From assembly GCA_942492915.1 (NCBI GenBank), contig OW818662.1, positions 3,834,292 through 3,898,291 of the forward strand: 64,000 bases of DNA, given 5' to 3'. The position numbers and the translations under genes were made by a program. The DNA is from Turneriella sp942492915. GTDB lineage: Bacteria; Spirochaetota; Leptospiria; Turneriellales; Turneriellaceae. The notes beneath the pieces are model-generated. The model did no database searches, was not told where the DNA came from, and saw nothing but the letters and a program-made list of their open reading frames with translations. This document shows, in pieces, positions 17,409-24,951 of the stretch; position 1 is the first letter of the stretch; each line of letters starts with the position of its first letter.

Positions 17409-18275
17409 CTACCGGCGCGTTGCGAGCACAACCCCCAGAACAACGATGCATCCACCTAAAAAGTGAAAGTGCTGCAAGGGGTGCCCGATCAGCCATGAAA
17501 GAAAAATCGCCGTAACGGGAATCAGGTTCATGAATACAGAACCGCGTGCTGCCCCGACGATTTCGACTCCCTTGTTCCAGCAGAGGTAAGCGACGCCCGT
17601 GGCCATGACGCCTAGAAACAAAACAGGCCACCAGAATTTTGGTTCGGCTGCCCACCCGAAACCGTCGAATTGTATCGCGGCAACCAGAATTTGCGGTGGC
17701 AACGACAGTAAGAGCACCGCCGGTGTGAAAACTGTCGTGGGCATTCTCTGCAGAATCTCGCGGCTCTTGATCGAATAGATAGCCCACACAAAAGGAGCGC
17801 CGATGAGCACGAGGTTGCCCGCCCCGAGTTTCAATTTACCGAGGTTCGCGAGGCTGCCTTCGAATACGATAAACACAAGACCGAAGAAGGCGAGCAGAAT
17901 TCCCACCCAGCGGGTCGGCGAGACAGCTTCTTTTTTCCAGAGGCGCGCAATGAAGGTCGTCATCGCGGGGTTCGCCGCGATGATCAGCGAGCCCGTGGCG
18001 GGTTCAGAGAGCGCCATGCCATACGTGAAGAAAGTATTGTAGCCGCAGATGCCGACGAGCGCAAGAAAAATCATGGGGCCAAGGTTCTCGCGACTGAAGG
18101 CCACACGGTAGTTATGGCGCACAAGCAACCAGGGTGAAAGCAACAGCACGGTTAACGTGAAGCGCACCGAAATCACAACGAACGGCGGCGCCACCGACAG
18201 CGGGTATTTGATCACATGAAAGACGCCGCCCCAAAGCACGGCGCTCACCACCAGCAGCAACCAGGCGCGCGACAT
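17409..18275 (-). CDS. EamA/DMT-family inner-membrane transporter
   Basis: A 288-residue protein of about ten transmembrane helices built as two EamA repeats. Recognisable elements are VVSAVLWGGVFHVIKYPL at the start, SEPATGSLIIAANPAMT, LLAFFGLVFIVFEG and the second-repeat ARGSVFMNLIPVTAIFLSWLIG followed by GGCIVVLGVVLATRR. Family members export or import amino acids, nucleotide precursors or other small metabolites; the substrate here is unknown. It is the last gene of the minus-strand pyrE operon and its start abuts the stop of the preceding small protein. Confidence 0.88.
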   Translation of the reverse strand: MSRAWLLLVVSAVLWGGVFHVIKYPLSVAPPFVVISVRFTLTVLLLSPWLLVRHNYRVAFSRENLGPMIFLALVGICGYNTFFTYGMALSEPATGSLIIAANPAMTTFIARLWKKEAVSPTRWVGILLAFFGLVFIVFEGSLANLGKLKLGAGNLVLIGAPFVWAIYSIKSREILQRMPTTVFTPAVLLLSLPPQILVAAIQFDGFGWAAEPKFWWPVLFLGVMATGVAYLCWNKGVEIVGAARGSVFMNLIPVTAIFLSWLIGHPLQHFHFLGGCIVVLGVVLATRR

Positions 18276-18650
18276 TTACTTCAAGAGCGCGCGTACCTCA
18301 TTCGCGCGAAACGTGTTGGATGTGCCGAGTTGTTCGTAGACCTGCAAAATGCTGACACCATCGAATTCTATGTTGTAGTAACCTTCACCAATGTGCTCGC
18401 GGTGAGAATAGATGAATCGAAGGAGTCCGCTGGCCAGGTTATGCGGCGGTGTTTCGTCCCAGAAGTTATCGATCCAGTCGGCCAAGGCGCGCAGCTCTGT
18501 GGCAGTAACGACCACTTCGCGGCTTATCTTCTGCACGCCACCCTTTGTGTAGCCCGCCACAACGTTAATGTTTTCCGCAAGGCCGCTGGTGGGCCGATAC
18601 AGAGAGAAAAACTCGTCGTCTGCCGAGCCGTAAAATCGCGCTTCAGCCAT
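18276..18650 (-). CDS. Small soluble protein, family not recognised
   Basis: A 124-residue protein without signal peptide or membrane helix. Starts at ATG 18650 (MAEARFYGSADDEFF), overlapping the upstream DUF4199-like gene by 8 nt, so translation is probably coupled. Longer in-frame starts upstream would run through that gene and were rejected. The sequence has a mixed alpha/beta look with a conserved-looking ALADWIDNFWDE helix and no cysteine. I do not recognise it. Confidence 0.6.
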   Translation of the reverse strand: MAEARFYGSADDEFFSLYRPTSGLAENINVVAGYTKGGVQKISREVVVTATELRALADWIDNFWDETPPHNLASGLLRFIYSHREHIGEGYYNIEFDGVSILQVYEQLGTSNTFRANEVRALLK

Positions 18651-19152
18651 TTTTGACAGGATTTCTGAAGATCGCTGCGGCGATCGCCGAAAGAATCGCG
18701 CCGCCCATTGCCATGTAAAGAAACAGTAGCACATACGTCGGAAAATCGCCATTGAAGCTCATGTCGAACTGCCGCATGCGTGAGGCGATAAGTTCGGGAG
18801 CGAGCTTGGCCTCTAAGAGTCGGCCTTCGAAAAACTTGCGGTACGTTGGGTAAAACTGAGGGTTTACGATGCGCTGGTAGAAGATCATGAAGAGAGCAAA
18901 CGCTGCGGCGTAAAACGCCGAATAGAAGAACCCAAAACGGAAGGCGATTAAGAAGTTATGGTCTTCGCCAGAGACCGCGCGAATTTGCACAATGGTGAGA
19001 AATATCGAACACCAGAAAATGACCGTCACAACATTGCGCGAATAATCACCGATGTCGTGCCGCTCAGTATTGAACCCAAGCGCATGGTTGACCAACACGC
19101 TCACAATCGTGAGAAGCAGCGCGTAGCCGAGATTGCGAAAAAGAATGCGCAT
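18643..19152 (-). CDS. DUF4199-like four-helix membrane protein
   Basis: A 169-residue protein with four predicted transmembrane segments (about 7-26, 42-58, 72-93 and 138-162) and the YQRIVNPQFYPTYRKFFE segment between helices 3 and 4 that recalls DUF4199 proteins. Function unknown. It lies 3 nt downstream of pyrE and overlaps the next gene, so it is part of the same transcript. Family assignment is from general resemblance only. Confidence 0.6.
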   Translation of the reverse strand: MRILFRNLGYALLLTIVSVLVNHALGFNTERHDIGDYSRNVVTVIFWCSIFLTIVQIRAVSGEDHNFLIAFRFGFFYSAFYAAAFALFMIFYQRIVNPQFYPTYRKFFEGRLLEAKLAPELIASRMRQFDMSFNGDFPTYVLLFLYMAMGGAILSAIAAAIFRNPVKNG

Positions 19153-19155
19153 CGC

Positions 19156-19728
19156 CTAGCGCTCCTTAAATTCGGCTGCGGTGAACACTGAAAGCAGCGT
19201 GACCCCGTTCTCTGCGAGCGCAGCGACGCCGCCTTCGCCACGGTCGAGTATGCACACGGCATGCCTGATCGTAAAACCCGCCTCGCGCATCGCGGCAAAT
19301 GCCTTGAGCGTCGAACCGGCGGTGGTGATGACGTCATCGACCATCACGCAGGGTGTCGAGGTGTCGATGCCCTTGAGCATCTCGATTCTTTTTCCCGTGC
19401 CGTGGTCTTTCGCCTCTTTGCGCACAATCGCAGGCAGTATTTCGGGTGGATTGATTCCCGAAATCGAGGCAGAATAGATAATCGGGTCGGCGCCCATCGT
19501 CAGCCCGGCCGCGACCACTTTGTCATGGTAGTGCTGGCCGATCGTCGCGGCGACGACGCGACCGGCTAACGCCAGATATTTTGGTTGCAACAGGGTTTGT
19601 TTGAGGTCGAAATAGTACGGGCTCTTTTTGCCCGACGCAAGCGTGAACGGTTCTTCGTGATTTTCACGATAAGAATACGTGCGGATTGCATCTTTTAACA
19701 GGGCTTTGTCGGCTGCCAGGTCGCTCAT
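19156..19728 (-). CDS. pyrE: Orotate phosphoribosyltransferase
   Basis: A 190-residue cytoplasmic enzyme that joins orotate and PRPP to give OMP in pyrimidine synthesis. The PRPP-binding loop is CVMVDDVITTAGST, and SGKKSPYYFDLK near the N-terminus together with VAAGLTMGADPI are typical PyrE blocks. The ATG at 19728 (MSDLAADKALL) was chosen because longer versions would overlap the divergent secreted-protein gene and add non-family sequence. First gene of the minus-strand operon with DUF4199-like, a small protein and an EamA transporter. Confidence 0.92.
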   Translation of the reverse strand: MSDLAADKALLKDAIRTYSYRENHEEPFTLASGKKSPYYFDLKQTLLQPKYLALAGRVVAATIGQHYHDKVVAAGLTMGADPIIYSASISGINPPEILPAIVRKEAKDHGTGKRIEMLKGIDTSTPCVMVDDVITTAGSTLKAFAAMREAGFTIRHAVCILDRGEGGVAALAENGVTLLSVFTAAEFKER

Positions 19729-19811
19729 ACCCGACAGAAACGGATATTCTGACGCAGCGAAAAGCTTTTGCGTTGTACTTGCAGGGCCGCCTGAGTTACC
19801 GTAGATGGCAT

Positions 19812-20225
19812 ATGAAACGTTTCGCAATGCTCGCTTTGGTATTGGTGCTACCGCTCATCGCGGCAGGTAAAAAAATGACTGTTACCGGCAAAGTCGTCAC
19901 CGTTGAAGAAGACTACTGCGGCAAATCGATGGACTACGTTTTGCACGCGATGCTTTCGACCGCCGACAAGGGTATGGTAAACCTGCACCTCGCCCCCAAA
20001 TGGTACCTGCACGCACGCAAAATCGAAATTAAGGTGGGGCAAGATATTGAGGCAAAGCTGCTCGTGCAGAGCGACGCGACAGCGCTTGTCGTGCAGCTTA
20101 AAACGGGTGGCAAGTCATATGCGCTCCGCGACCCCAAGGGCCGCCCGCTGTGGAAGGCAGAGCCAGGCAGCGAAGACCTGTTCAAGACAATCTGCAGCGC
20201 CCCGCTGAAAACCAACGGCGGCTGA
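19812..20225 (+). CDS. Secreted protein of unknown function
   Basis: A 137-residue protein with a clear signal peptide (MKRFAMLALVLVLPLIAAG). The mature part begins KKMTVTGKVVTVEEDYCGKSMDY and looks like a small beta-barrel (OB-like) fold with two cysteines, one near position 36 and one near the C-terminus (TICSAP), which could form a disulphide. ATG 19812 is chosen because the signal peptide starts there. Divergent from pyrE and upstream of tRNA-Arg. No family recognised. Confidence 0.65.
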   Translation: MKRFAMLALVLVLPLIAAGKKMTVTGKVVTVEEDYCGKSMDYVLHAMLSTADKGMVNLHLAPKWYLHARKIEIKVGQDIEAKLLVQSDATALVVQLKTGGKSYALRDPKGRPLWKAEPGSEDLFKTICSAPLKTNGG

Positions 20226-20233
20226 GACTTCAT

Positions 20234-20269
20234 TTCTGTTTTCATTGACCGCGTGTCTGAAAAACAGAA
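20234..20269 (+). terminator. Hairpin after the secreted-protein gene
   Basis: TTCTGTTTTCA pairs with TGAAAAACAGAA across 13 nt, with one bulged A. It starts 9 nt after the stop codon at 20225. AT-rich arms and TTTCAAC after the stem make a weak terminator plausible. Confidence 0.4.
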
Positions 20270-20329
20270 TTTCAACTAAGCAACCGCGGCCTTAGCTTCG
20301 TCATCCAGACGATGCTCACGCCGCTGAAA

Positions 20330-20403
20330 GCGGCTGTAGCTCATCTGGATAGAGTATTTGGCTTCGAACCAAAGGGTAGCAGGTTCGACTCCTGCCAGCC
20401 GCA
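20330..20403 (+). tRNA. tRNA-Arg, anticodon UCG
   Basis: Acceptor arms GCGGCTG (20330-20336) and CAGCCGC (20396-20402) pair perfectly, with discriminator A at 20403. The D-arm is GCTC/GAGT-like, the anticodon stem TTTGG/CCAAA encloses loop CTTCGAA with anticodon TCG (reads CGA and related arginine codons), and the T-arm GCAGG-TTCGACT-CCTGC is canonical. CCA is not encoded. The 3' trailer folds back on the tRNA end (20400-20414). Confidence 0.95.
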
Positions 20404-20414
20404 CACGAAGTGCG
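20400..20414 (+). other. tRNA-Arg 3' trailer hairpin overlapping the mature end
   Basis: CGCAC and GTGCG pair around ACGAA. The left arm uses the last three acceptor bases, the discriminator and the first trailer base. The same design, with loop ACGAG, follows tRNA-Pro at 25742-25762. Likely a feature of the primary transcript that competes with acceptor-stem folding. Confidence 0.5.
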
Positions 20415-20416
20415 TA

Positions 20417-20453
20417 GGTTAGCGCGGGCACGGATGCCCTCGGCGCGCTAACC
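20417..20453. terminator. Hairpin downstream of tRNA-Arg
   Basis: GGTTAGCGCG (20417-20426) and CGCGCTAACC (20444-20453) are a perfect 10-bp stem, with an inner GGC/GCC stem. It directly follows the trailer hairpin and probably ends the tRNA transcript. It is followed by a second copy of CCAGCCGCACA, the tRNA 3' end. Confidence 0.5.
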
Positions 20454-20469
20454 AGCCGCACAGTGGTAA

Positions 20470-20508
20470 CGCAGAGTGATGCGCGGCATAGCCGCGCATC
20501 ACTCTGCG
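20470..20508. other. 18-bp perfect hairpin, tRNA-Arg/peroxiredoxin spacer
   Basis: Arms 20470-20487 and 20491-20508 are perfectly complementary around ATA. It is the first of two tandem hairpins between tRNA-Arg and the peroxiredoxin gene. The whole 20226-20588 stretch holds no protein gene; it contains the tRNA and five hairpins. Role unknown; terminator or processing signal. Confidence 0.6.
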
Positions 20509-20509
20509 A

Positions 20510-20541
20510 ATATTTTCTTGCCCAACGGGCAAGAAAAATAT
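20510..20541 (+). terminator. Second tandem hairpin before peroxiredoxin
   Basis: ATATTTTCTTGCCC pairs with GGGCAAGAAAAATAT around AAC, with a single bulged A. The stem is AT-rich at its base, so it could act as a terminator on either strand. It lies 47 nt before the peroxiredoxin ATG and could equally be a 5' leader element. Confidence 0.45.
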
Positions 20542-20588
20542 ATCTTCAACCTAGTAAAAATAAAGACTTAGTATAATAAGGAGTTTCT

Positions 20589-21179
20589 ATGTTAATGATT
20601 GGTAAAAAAGCCCCCGAGTTTAAGGCAACTGCGCTCATCGGCAAAGATTTTAAAGATGTTTCGCTGAGCGATTACAAAGGCAAGTACGTCGTGCTTTTCT
20701 TCTACCCGCTCGACTTCACGTTTGTTTGCCCGACCGAGATTATTGCCTTTTCAGACAAAGCGGCTGAGTTCGAAAAACTCGGTGCTCAGGTTATCGGCTG
20801 CAGCGTCGACAGCAAGTTCAGCCACCTCGCATGGACAGAAGTGCCGCGCGACAAAGGCGGCATCGGCGAAATCAAATATCCGATTCTCGCTGACATCACG
20901 AAAGAGATTGCGCGCAGTTACGGTGTGCTGATCGAAGAAGCGGGCATCGCGCTGCGCGGTGTGTTTATCATCGACGGCAATGGCAACCTCAAGTCGGCAA
21001 CCGTGAACAACAACAACGTTGGCCGTAACATCGACGAAGTGCTGCGCACAGTACAGGCTGACCAATTTGCCGAATCGCACCCCGGTGAAGTTTGCCCGGC
21101 AAACTGGACACCAGGCGCATCATCGATGAAAGCCGACACGAAAGGCTCGAAAGAGTACTTTTCAAAAGTCGCGAAATAA
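20589..21179 (+). CDS. Typical 2-Cys peroxiredoxin (AhpC/Prx1 type)
   Basis: A 196-residue cytoplasmic thiol peroxidase that reduces H2O2 and organic peroxides. The peroxidatic cysteine is Cys47 in DFTFVCPTE and the resolving cysteine Cys169 in GEVCPANW. It carries a GGIG motif near residue 95 and a C-terminal YF (KEYFSKVAK), the two marks of the overoxidation-sensitive Prx1 class. AAGGAG lies 6 nt before ATG 20589. No AhpF or thioredoxin reductase is adjacent, so the electron donor is elsewhere. The leader contains an imperfect CTTA/TAAG palindrome around TATAAT. Confidence 0.93.
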   Translation: MLMIGKKAPEFKATALIGKDFKDVSLSDYKGKYVVLFFYPLDFTFVCPTEIIAFSDKAAEFEKLGAQVIGCSVDSKFSHLAWTEVPRDKGGIGEIKYPILADITKEIARSYGVLIEEAGIALRGVFIIDGNGNLKSATVNNNNVGRNIDEVLRTVQADQFAESHPGEVCPANWTPGASSMKADTKGSKEYFSKVAK

Positions 21180-21229
21180 GTCGAATTCTGGTTGTTAGCG
21201 GCATTGCCGCATTCAACTGTAGATGACCC

Positions 21230-21267
21230 CATGTCTGCGTTCGCGTTATCGACCGAACGCAGACATG
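21230..21267 (+). promoter_or_regulatory. Hairpin that contains the lysA start codon
   Basis: Perfect 14-bp arms, 21230-21243 and 21254-21267, around a 10-nt loop. The last three bases of the right arm are the ATG at 21265-21267. The start codon would be base-paired in the folded mRNA and no Shine-Dalgarno sequence precedes it. Confidence 0.6.
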
Positions 21268-22539
21268 TTCTTATACTCTGAAAATTCTCTCCAATGGCGC
21301 GGGACAGACGTTGCGCAGCTTATAGAACGCGCAAACCGTCTGCTGCTCGGCCAGCACCACTATACAGGCCCTTTTTGGATCTACCATCAGGCCCTGCTGA
21401 GCGAACGCCTGCAATTAATCGAGCAGGGGCTGCCTGGCTGCAAGTTCTACTTCTCTGTAAAGTCTCAATCGAATCTGTCGCTGCTCGCGCTCATCGCGGG
21501 TCATGAGCGTTTCGGTGCGGATGTCGTATCGGGGGGCGAGCTCTACCGTGCGCTCAAGGCGGGCTTCGAGCCTCACAAGATAGTCTTCGCCGGTGTTGGC
21601 AAGAGCGAAGCCGAAATAGCCGTGGGTCTCGATCTCAAAATTCGCAGTTTTCATGTCGAGAGCCTCGCCGAGCTCAAAGACATCGCGCGGATTGCGGCAT
21701 CGAAGGGTCTTGTTGGGCCCGTCAGTTTTCGGCTGAATCCCGATGTTGAGGTCGACACGCACCGCCACATCACCACAGGCAAAGAAGAGAATAAATTTGG
21801 CCTAAGCGAGGCCGATTTCAGCGAAGCTTTGTCGATTCTGAAAAAGTCGAATAGCCTGAGGCTCGTCGGGCTGCAGGCGCATATCGGTTCGCAGATCTTT
21901 GATGTTGCCCCGTATGTAAAAACTGCAGATTACCTGAAGAATAAGTTTTCGATCGTCAGCGAAGCATTGGGTGTGAAGCCTGAATATGTTTCGCTGGGTG
22001 GCGGCTTTGGCGTTGATTACAAGCAGCTCGAAGGCAATGCCGTCAATTTTGATTTCGCAGCACTGGCGCAATGCGTGCGCGGCGTCTTTGGCAATGAAAC
22101 GGAAATTCACTTTGAACCGGGCCGTTTCATATCAGCTCCGCTCGGCATTCTCGTTTCGCAGGTACGCCATCTGAAGCAGCGAACGGGTAAGACAATAGCG
22201 ATCATCGATGCCGCCATGAACGACCTCATACGTCCGATGCTCTACGAAGCGTACCACCCGATCTTGCCCGTAAAACGGCGCGATGCGAAAGGTATATACG
22301 ATATCGTCGGGCCAGTTTGCGAATCAACCGATACTTTCGCGCATGCGCGTGAAATGACCGAACTCGCCGAAAAAGACTGGCTTGCAGTCGGTTATGCCGG
22401 CGCGTACGGTTCAGTAATGAGTTCGACATTCAATTCGCGCCCGCTGATACCTGAGTTGCTACTTGCTGAAAATGGCGACATCCGCATCATACGCAAGCCG
22501 CAGACGCTCGAGCAGATGCTGGTAAATGAGATAGTCTGA
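21265..22539 (+). CDS. lysA: Diaminopimelate decarboxylase (fold III PLP enzyme)
   Basis: A 424-residue cytoplasmic enzyme of the alanine racemase-like/ODC fold; the most likely reaction is decarboxylation of meso-diaminopimelate to lysine. PLP lysine lies in FYFSVKSQSN, the glycine-rich phosphate site is LGGGFGVDY, the EPGR motif appears as FEPGRFIS, and the active-site cysteine is in GPVCESTD. The C-terminal YAGAYGSVMSSTFNSRP closes the domain as in LysA. Ornithine or carboxynorspermidine decarboxylases are alternatives but EPGR with CEStD favours LysA. The start at 21265 rather than ATG 21223 avoids a 14-residue extension encoded by the hairpin. Confidence 0.85.
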   Translation: MFLYSENSLQWRGTDVAQLIERANRLLLGQHHYTGPFWIYHQALLSERLQLIEQGLPGCKFYFSVKSQSNLSLLALIAGHERFGADVVSGGELYRALKAGFEPHKIVFAGVGKSEAEIAVGLDLKIRSFHVESLAELKDIARIAASKGLVGPVSFRLNPDVEVDTHRHITTGKEENKFGLSEADFSEALSILKKSNSLRLVGLQAHIGSQIFDVAPYVKTADYLKNKFSIVSEALGVKPEYVSLGGGFGVDYKQLEGNAVNFDFAALAQCVRGVFGNETEIHFEPGRFISAPLGILVSQVRHLKQRTGKTIAIIDAAMNDLIRPMLYEAYHPILPVKRRDAKGIYDIVGPVCESTDTFAHAREMTELAEKDWLAVGYAGAYGSVMSSTFNSRPLIPELLLAENGDIRIIRKPQTLEQMLVNEIV

Positions 22540-22652
22540 CTTTTTTCGAGACAGACAGTTTGCCCAGATCGAAGCCGGCCGAAAGTTTCGCTGCCCTGTT
22601 CACCGTTGGCATTCACGCTTGACGGGTCTGCGGCGCCCGGAAAATTTATCGC

Positions 22653-23228
22653 ATGGGAAAGAAGAGGGAAAGCGCGAAGGCAGCATCTGTCGCAGATCGC
22701 GACAAGCTGCTTAAGATACTTGAGTCGCGCTTTGAAAAAAATATGAGTCGGCATAAAGGTCTCAGCTGGCATCAGGTTCAGACGAAACTTGAAAGCAGCG
22801 CGGCGAAACTATGGTCGGTGAGTGAGATGGAAAGAACCGGTGGTGAACCCGATGTCGTTACGTTTGGCAATAAAACGGGTGAGATCACTTTTTGTGATTG
22901 CGCTGGCGAAAGCCCCGCCGGCCGTCGAAGCTTATGCTACGATGGGGTCGCTCTGAAATCTCGAAAAGAGCATAAACCAAAAGATAGCGCGGTCGACATG
23001 GCTGCCGCGATGGGCATTGAACTATTGACTGAAGCTCAATACCGGCAGCTGCAGCAACTCGGCAGTTTCGACCTGAAAACCTCGAGCTGGGTAGCGACGC
23101 CGGCCGACGTCAGAGAGCTCGGTGGCGCTATTTTCTGCGATCGAAGATATGACCGCGTCTTTACGTACCACAACGGGGCAGAGTCGTATTATGCATCCCG
23201 AGGTTTTCGCGGCCACATCGTCGTTTGA
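22653..23228 (+). CDS. DUF4256 family protein
   Basis: A 191-residue soluble protein that closely follows the DUF4256 pattern: LSWHQVQTKLE, LWSVSEMERTGGEPDVV, CAGESPAGRRSLCYD, DMAAAMGIELLTEAQY, and the C-terminal YHNGAESYYASRGFRG. The family is widespread in bacteria but has no known function. ATG 22653 lacks a strong SD. It is convergent with the nucleotidyltransferase gene, with only 2 nt between stop codons. Confidence 0.9.
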   Translation: MGKKRESAKAASVADRDKLLKILESRFEKNMSRHKGLSWHQVQTKLESSAAKLWSVSEMERTGGEPDVVTFGNKTGEITFCDCAGESPAGRRSLCYDGVALKSRKEHKPKDSAVDMAAAMGIELLTEAQYRQLQQLGSFDLKTSSWVATPADVRELGGAIFCDRRYDRVFTYHNGAESYYASRGFRGHIVV

Positions 23229-23230
23229 GG

Positions 23231-23914
23231 CTATTTCTTCGCGTCAGAGACTTCGAGATATTCCTGAATTTTTTCGAGCATCGATGCCGGTATCTTGATG
23301 TCTTGCTCTTTGAGTCGTGAGACGTATTTGTTGAACGACATGCGGTGGCTCGACGAGCGCGTGAATTCGACCAATGCCATAGTCAGGTGCTCTTCAATAC
23401 GTTTGAAAAGTTCTTTGTTGCCAGAGATTGCCTGTTCATATTTGCGAATTGGCAGCTTGTTGACCCCCCTGCAGATCGTACGATAAAAGACAAACCTTGC
23501 GAGAATGTCATCGTCAAAGCCGGGTTCTTTGATGGCACGGTCGAGTCTGCGCAGGTTTATGAAATCCACAATTTGCAACTTGAACGGGTTATGGCTGATC
23601 TCTTTGAGTATCGTTGCGAAAAAAAGCGATTCATAGATGCGCAGCATCGGGGTGTTGTCGTAACGCGCTTCTTCGTCGTGACCGCAGTCGAGGTACATTA
23701 CGATGTCGACATCTGAGCTTTCGACTGCCATGCCAAAGTTGACCGAACCGAGCAGGTCAAACGAGATCTTTTCACCGGTCGACTGAATGAGGCGTGCCGC
23801 ACGTGCAAGCTCGCGGGTTCGCTGCATTGTCTCTTTGGTCGTGAAATTACGAAAATAGTCTTTCAGACCCAGAAACTTGCGAAACGTCTCATTTTCCGGG
23901 AAAGGATTGCGCAT
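23231..23914 (-). CDS. Nucleotidyltransferase-fold protein
   Basis: A 227-residue protein with the minimal polymerase-beta NTase signature: GSVNFGMAVESSDVDIVMY, i.e. GS followed by a DxD pair, and a further aspartate at IVDFINL. The rest is helical. Members of this fold add or transfer nucleotides to proteins, drugs or RNA; some are antitoxin or toxin partners. No HEPN gene is adjacent, so a toxin-antitoxin role has no support. Start ATG 23914 is 2 nt after the phosphoesterase stop, and it forms the third gene of the folE operon. Confidence 0.75.
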   Translation of the reverse strand: MRNPFPENETFRKFLGLKDYFRNFTTKETMQRTRELARAARLIQSTGEKISFDLLGSVNFGMAVESSDVDIVMYLDCGHDEEARYDNTPMLRIYESLFFATILKEISHNPFKLQIVDFINLRRLDRAIKEPGFDDDILARFVFYRTICRGVNKLPIRKYEQAISGNKELFKRIEEHLTMALVEFTRSSSHRMSFNKYVSRLKEQDIKIPASMLEKIQEYLEVSDAKK

Positions 23915-23916
23915 TT

Positions 23917-24927
23917 TCAGATCAGAAATTTTCCCATGGCAGAGAATTCGTCTGCGTCGCTAACGGTTTCTGTGGCGCGACCTTTCTTATCGATCTTTAC
24001 TGTGCAGATGTCGCGTACGCTGCCGCCAACCAGGCGTTTCCAGCTGACTTCGCGCAGATATTTCTGCCCGTCGCCGTCGAGTTGCAGCTGAAACGTGGCG
24101 AAATAGCCACCCAGTTCTTTGCCATCGATCGTCTCAACCGCGCCGAAGTTTGAAGGATTCAGAAAATATGTCGAGCCGAGTTTCAATAGTCCGAAACTTT
24201 CGTGCACGTGGCCCGAAAGCACCAACCGCGGTGTGACTTCATCGATTGCCTCTCTCAGCCCGTGCGAGCCGCAATGGCCGAACCGTGGTAATTTGTCGAG
24301 CGTGCCATAGGCCGGGTTATGCAACACAAACACATCGGCTCTTGCGTCTGTCAGAAAATCGCGTGGCTTGCTGATAAGTTTTGCGCCAGTGCCCGTCTCT
24401 TCGAACGGAACCGCGAGCTCTTCGGGAATGCCCGGAGTAAAAACCGGAGCGCTGCCATAACCGGCAAATTTCAGACCTTCGAACTCTGCTGTCTTTTCGT
24501 GCAGGTTGTATTTCGCGACTGCGGTACCGTCGAGAGAGATATCGTAATTGCCGGGAATGATAAAGCAGGTCTTTTGTGTAGCGACGACTGCCTTATTCAG
24601 TGTTTCGTATTTGCGCCGCAGCTCGAGGTGCGCTTCGGTAGCGAGTTCGCGGTATTCTTTGCCTTCGGCTGCGGTCAACAGGTCGGGCCTGAGTCCCCCT
24701 CCGATGTCTTCGGCGAGGTGCAGCGAATTGAACGGTGATGTGCCCTTTTCAGAGCGTGCGCGAATTTTCTCTTGCAGTTCGATAAACCGAAACAGGTTTT
24801 CGTCGCTTCCGAATGCGTGGTAGGTAAGGTCGCCGGACAGAATATAGAGGTCTGCTGTTGTCTGGTTGAGCACGCTGCTCACACCGGCGAAATTATCGTG
24901 GATGTCTGTCAGATATACAACTGTCAT
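23917..24927 (-). CDS. Calcineurin-like metallophosphoesterase, cytoplasmic
   Basis: A 336-residue protein with no signal peptide. Metal-binding blocks are YLTDIHDN, LSGDLTYH, PGNYDIS, LHNPAYG and SGHVHESFG. The usual GNHD is GNYD here, replacing the histidine that contacts the phosphate; the first metal site is intact. An insertion of about 80 residues lies between blocks 2 and 3. It sits between folE and a nucleotidyltransferase in one operon. A role with nucleotide or pterin triphosphates is possible because GTP cyclohydrolase I produces one, but this is inference from context. Confidence 0.8.
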   Translation of the reverse strand: MTVVYLTDIHDNFAGVSSVLNQTTADLYILSGDLTYHAFGSDENLFRFIELQEKIRARSEKGTSPFNSLHLAEDIGGGLRPDLLTAAEGKEYRELATEAHLELRRKYETLNKAVVATQKTCFIIPGNYDISLDGTAVAKYNLHEKTAEFEGLKFAGYGSAPVFTPGIPEELAVPFEETGTGAKLISKPRDFLTDARADVFVLHNPAYGTLDKLPRFGHCGSHGLREAIDEVTPRLVLSGHVHESFGLLKLGSTYFLNPSNFGAVETIDGKELGGYFATFQLQLDGDGQKYLREVSWKRLVGGSVRDICTVKIDKKGRATETVSDADEFSAMGKFLI

Positions 24928-24951
24928 CTTTTCGTTTCAGCCTCAGCTACC

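Noticed and set aside
20276..20461. Minus-strand open frame across tRNA-Arg
   Set aside because: It is the complement of the tRNA and its hairpins; not a protein gene.
21180..21264. Lysine riboswitch before lysA
   Set aside because: The whole gap is 85 nt, too short for the lysine aptamer, and only a simple hairpin is present.
23231..23914. MNT/HEPN toxin-antitoxin module
   Set aside because: The NTase-fold gene is in an operon with folE and a phosphoesterase; no HEPN-like partner is adjacent.
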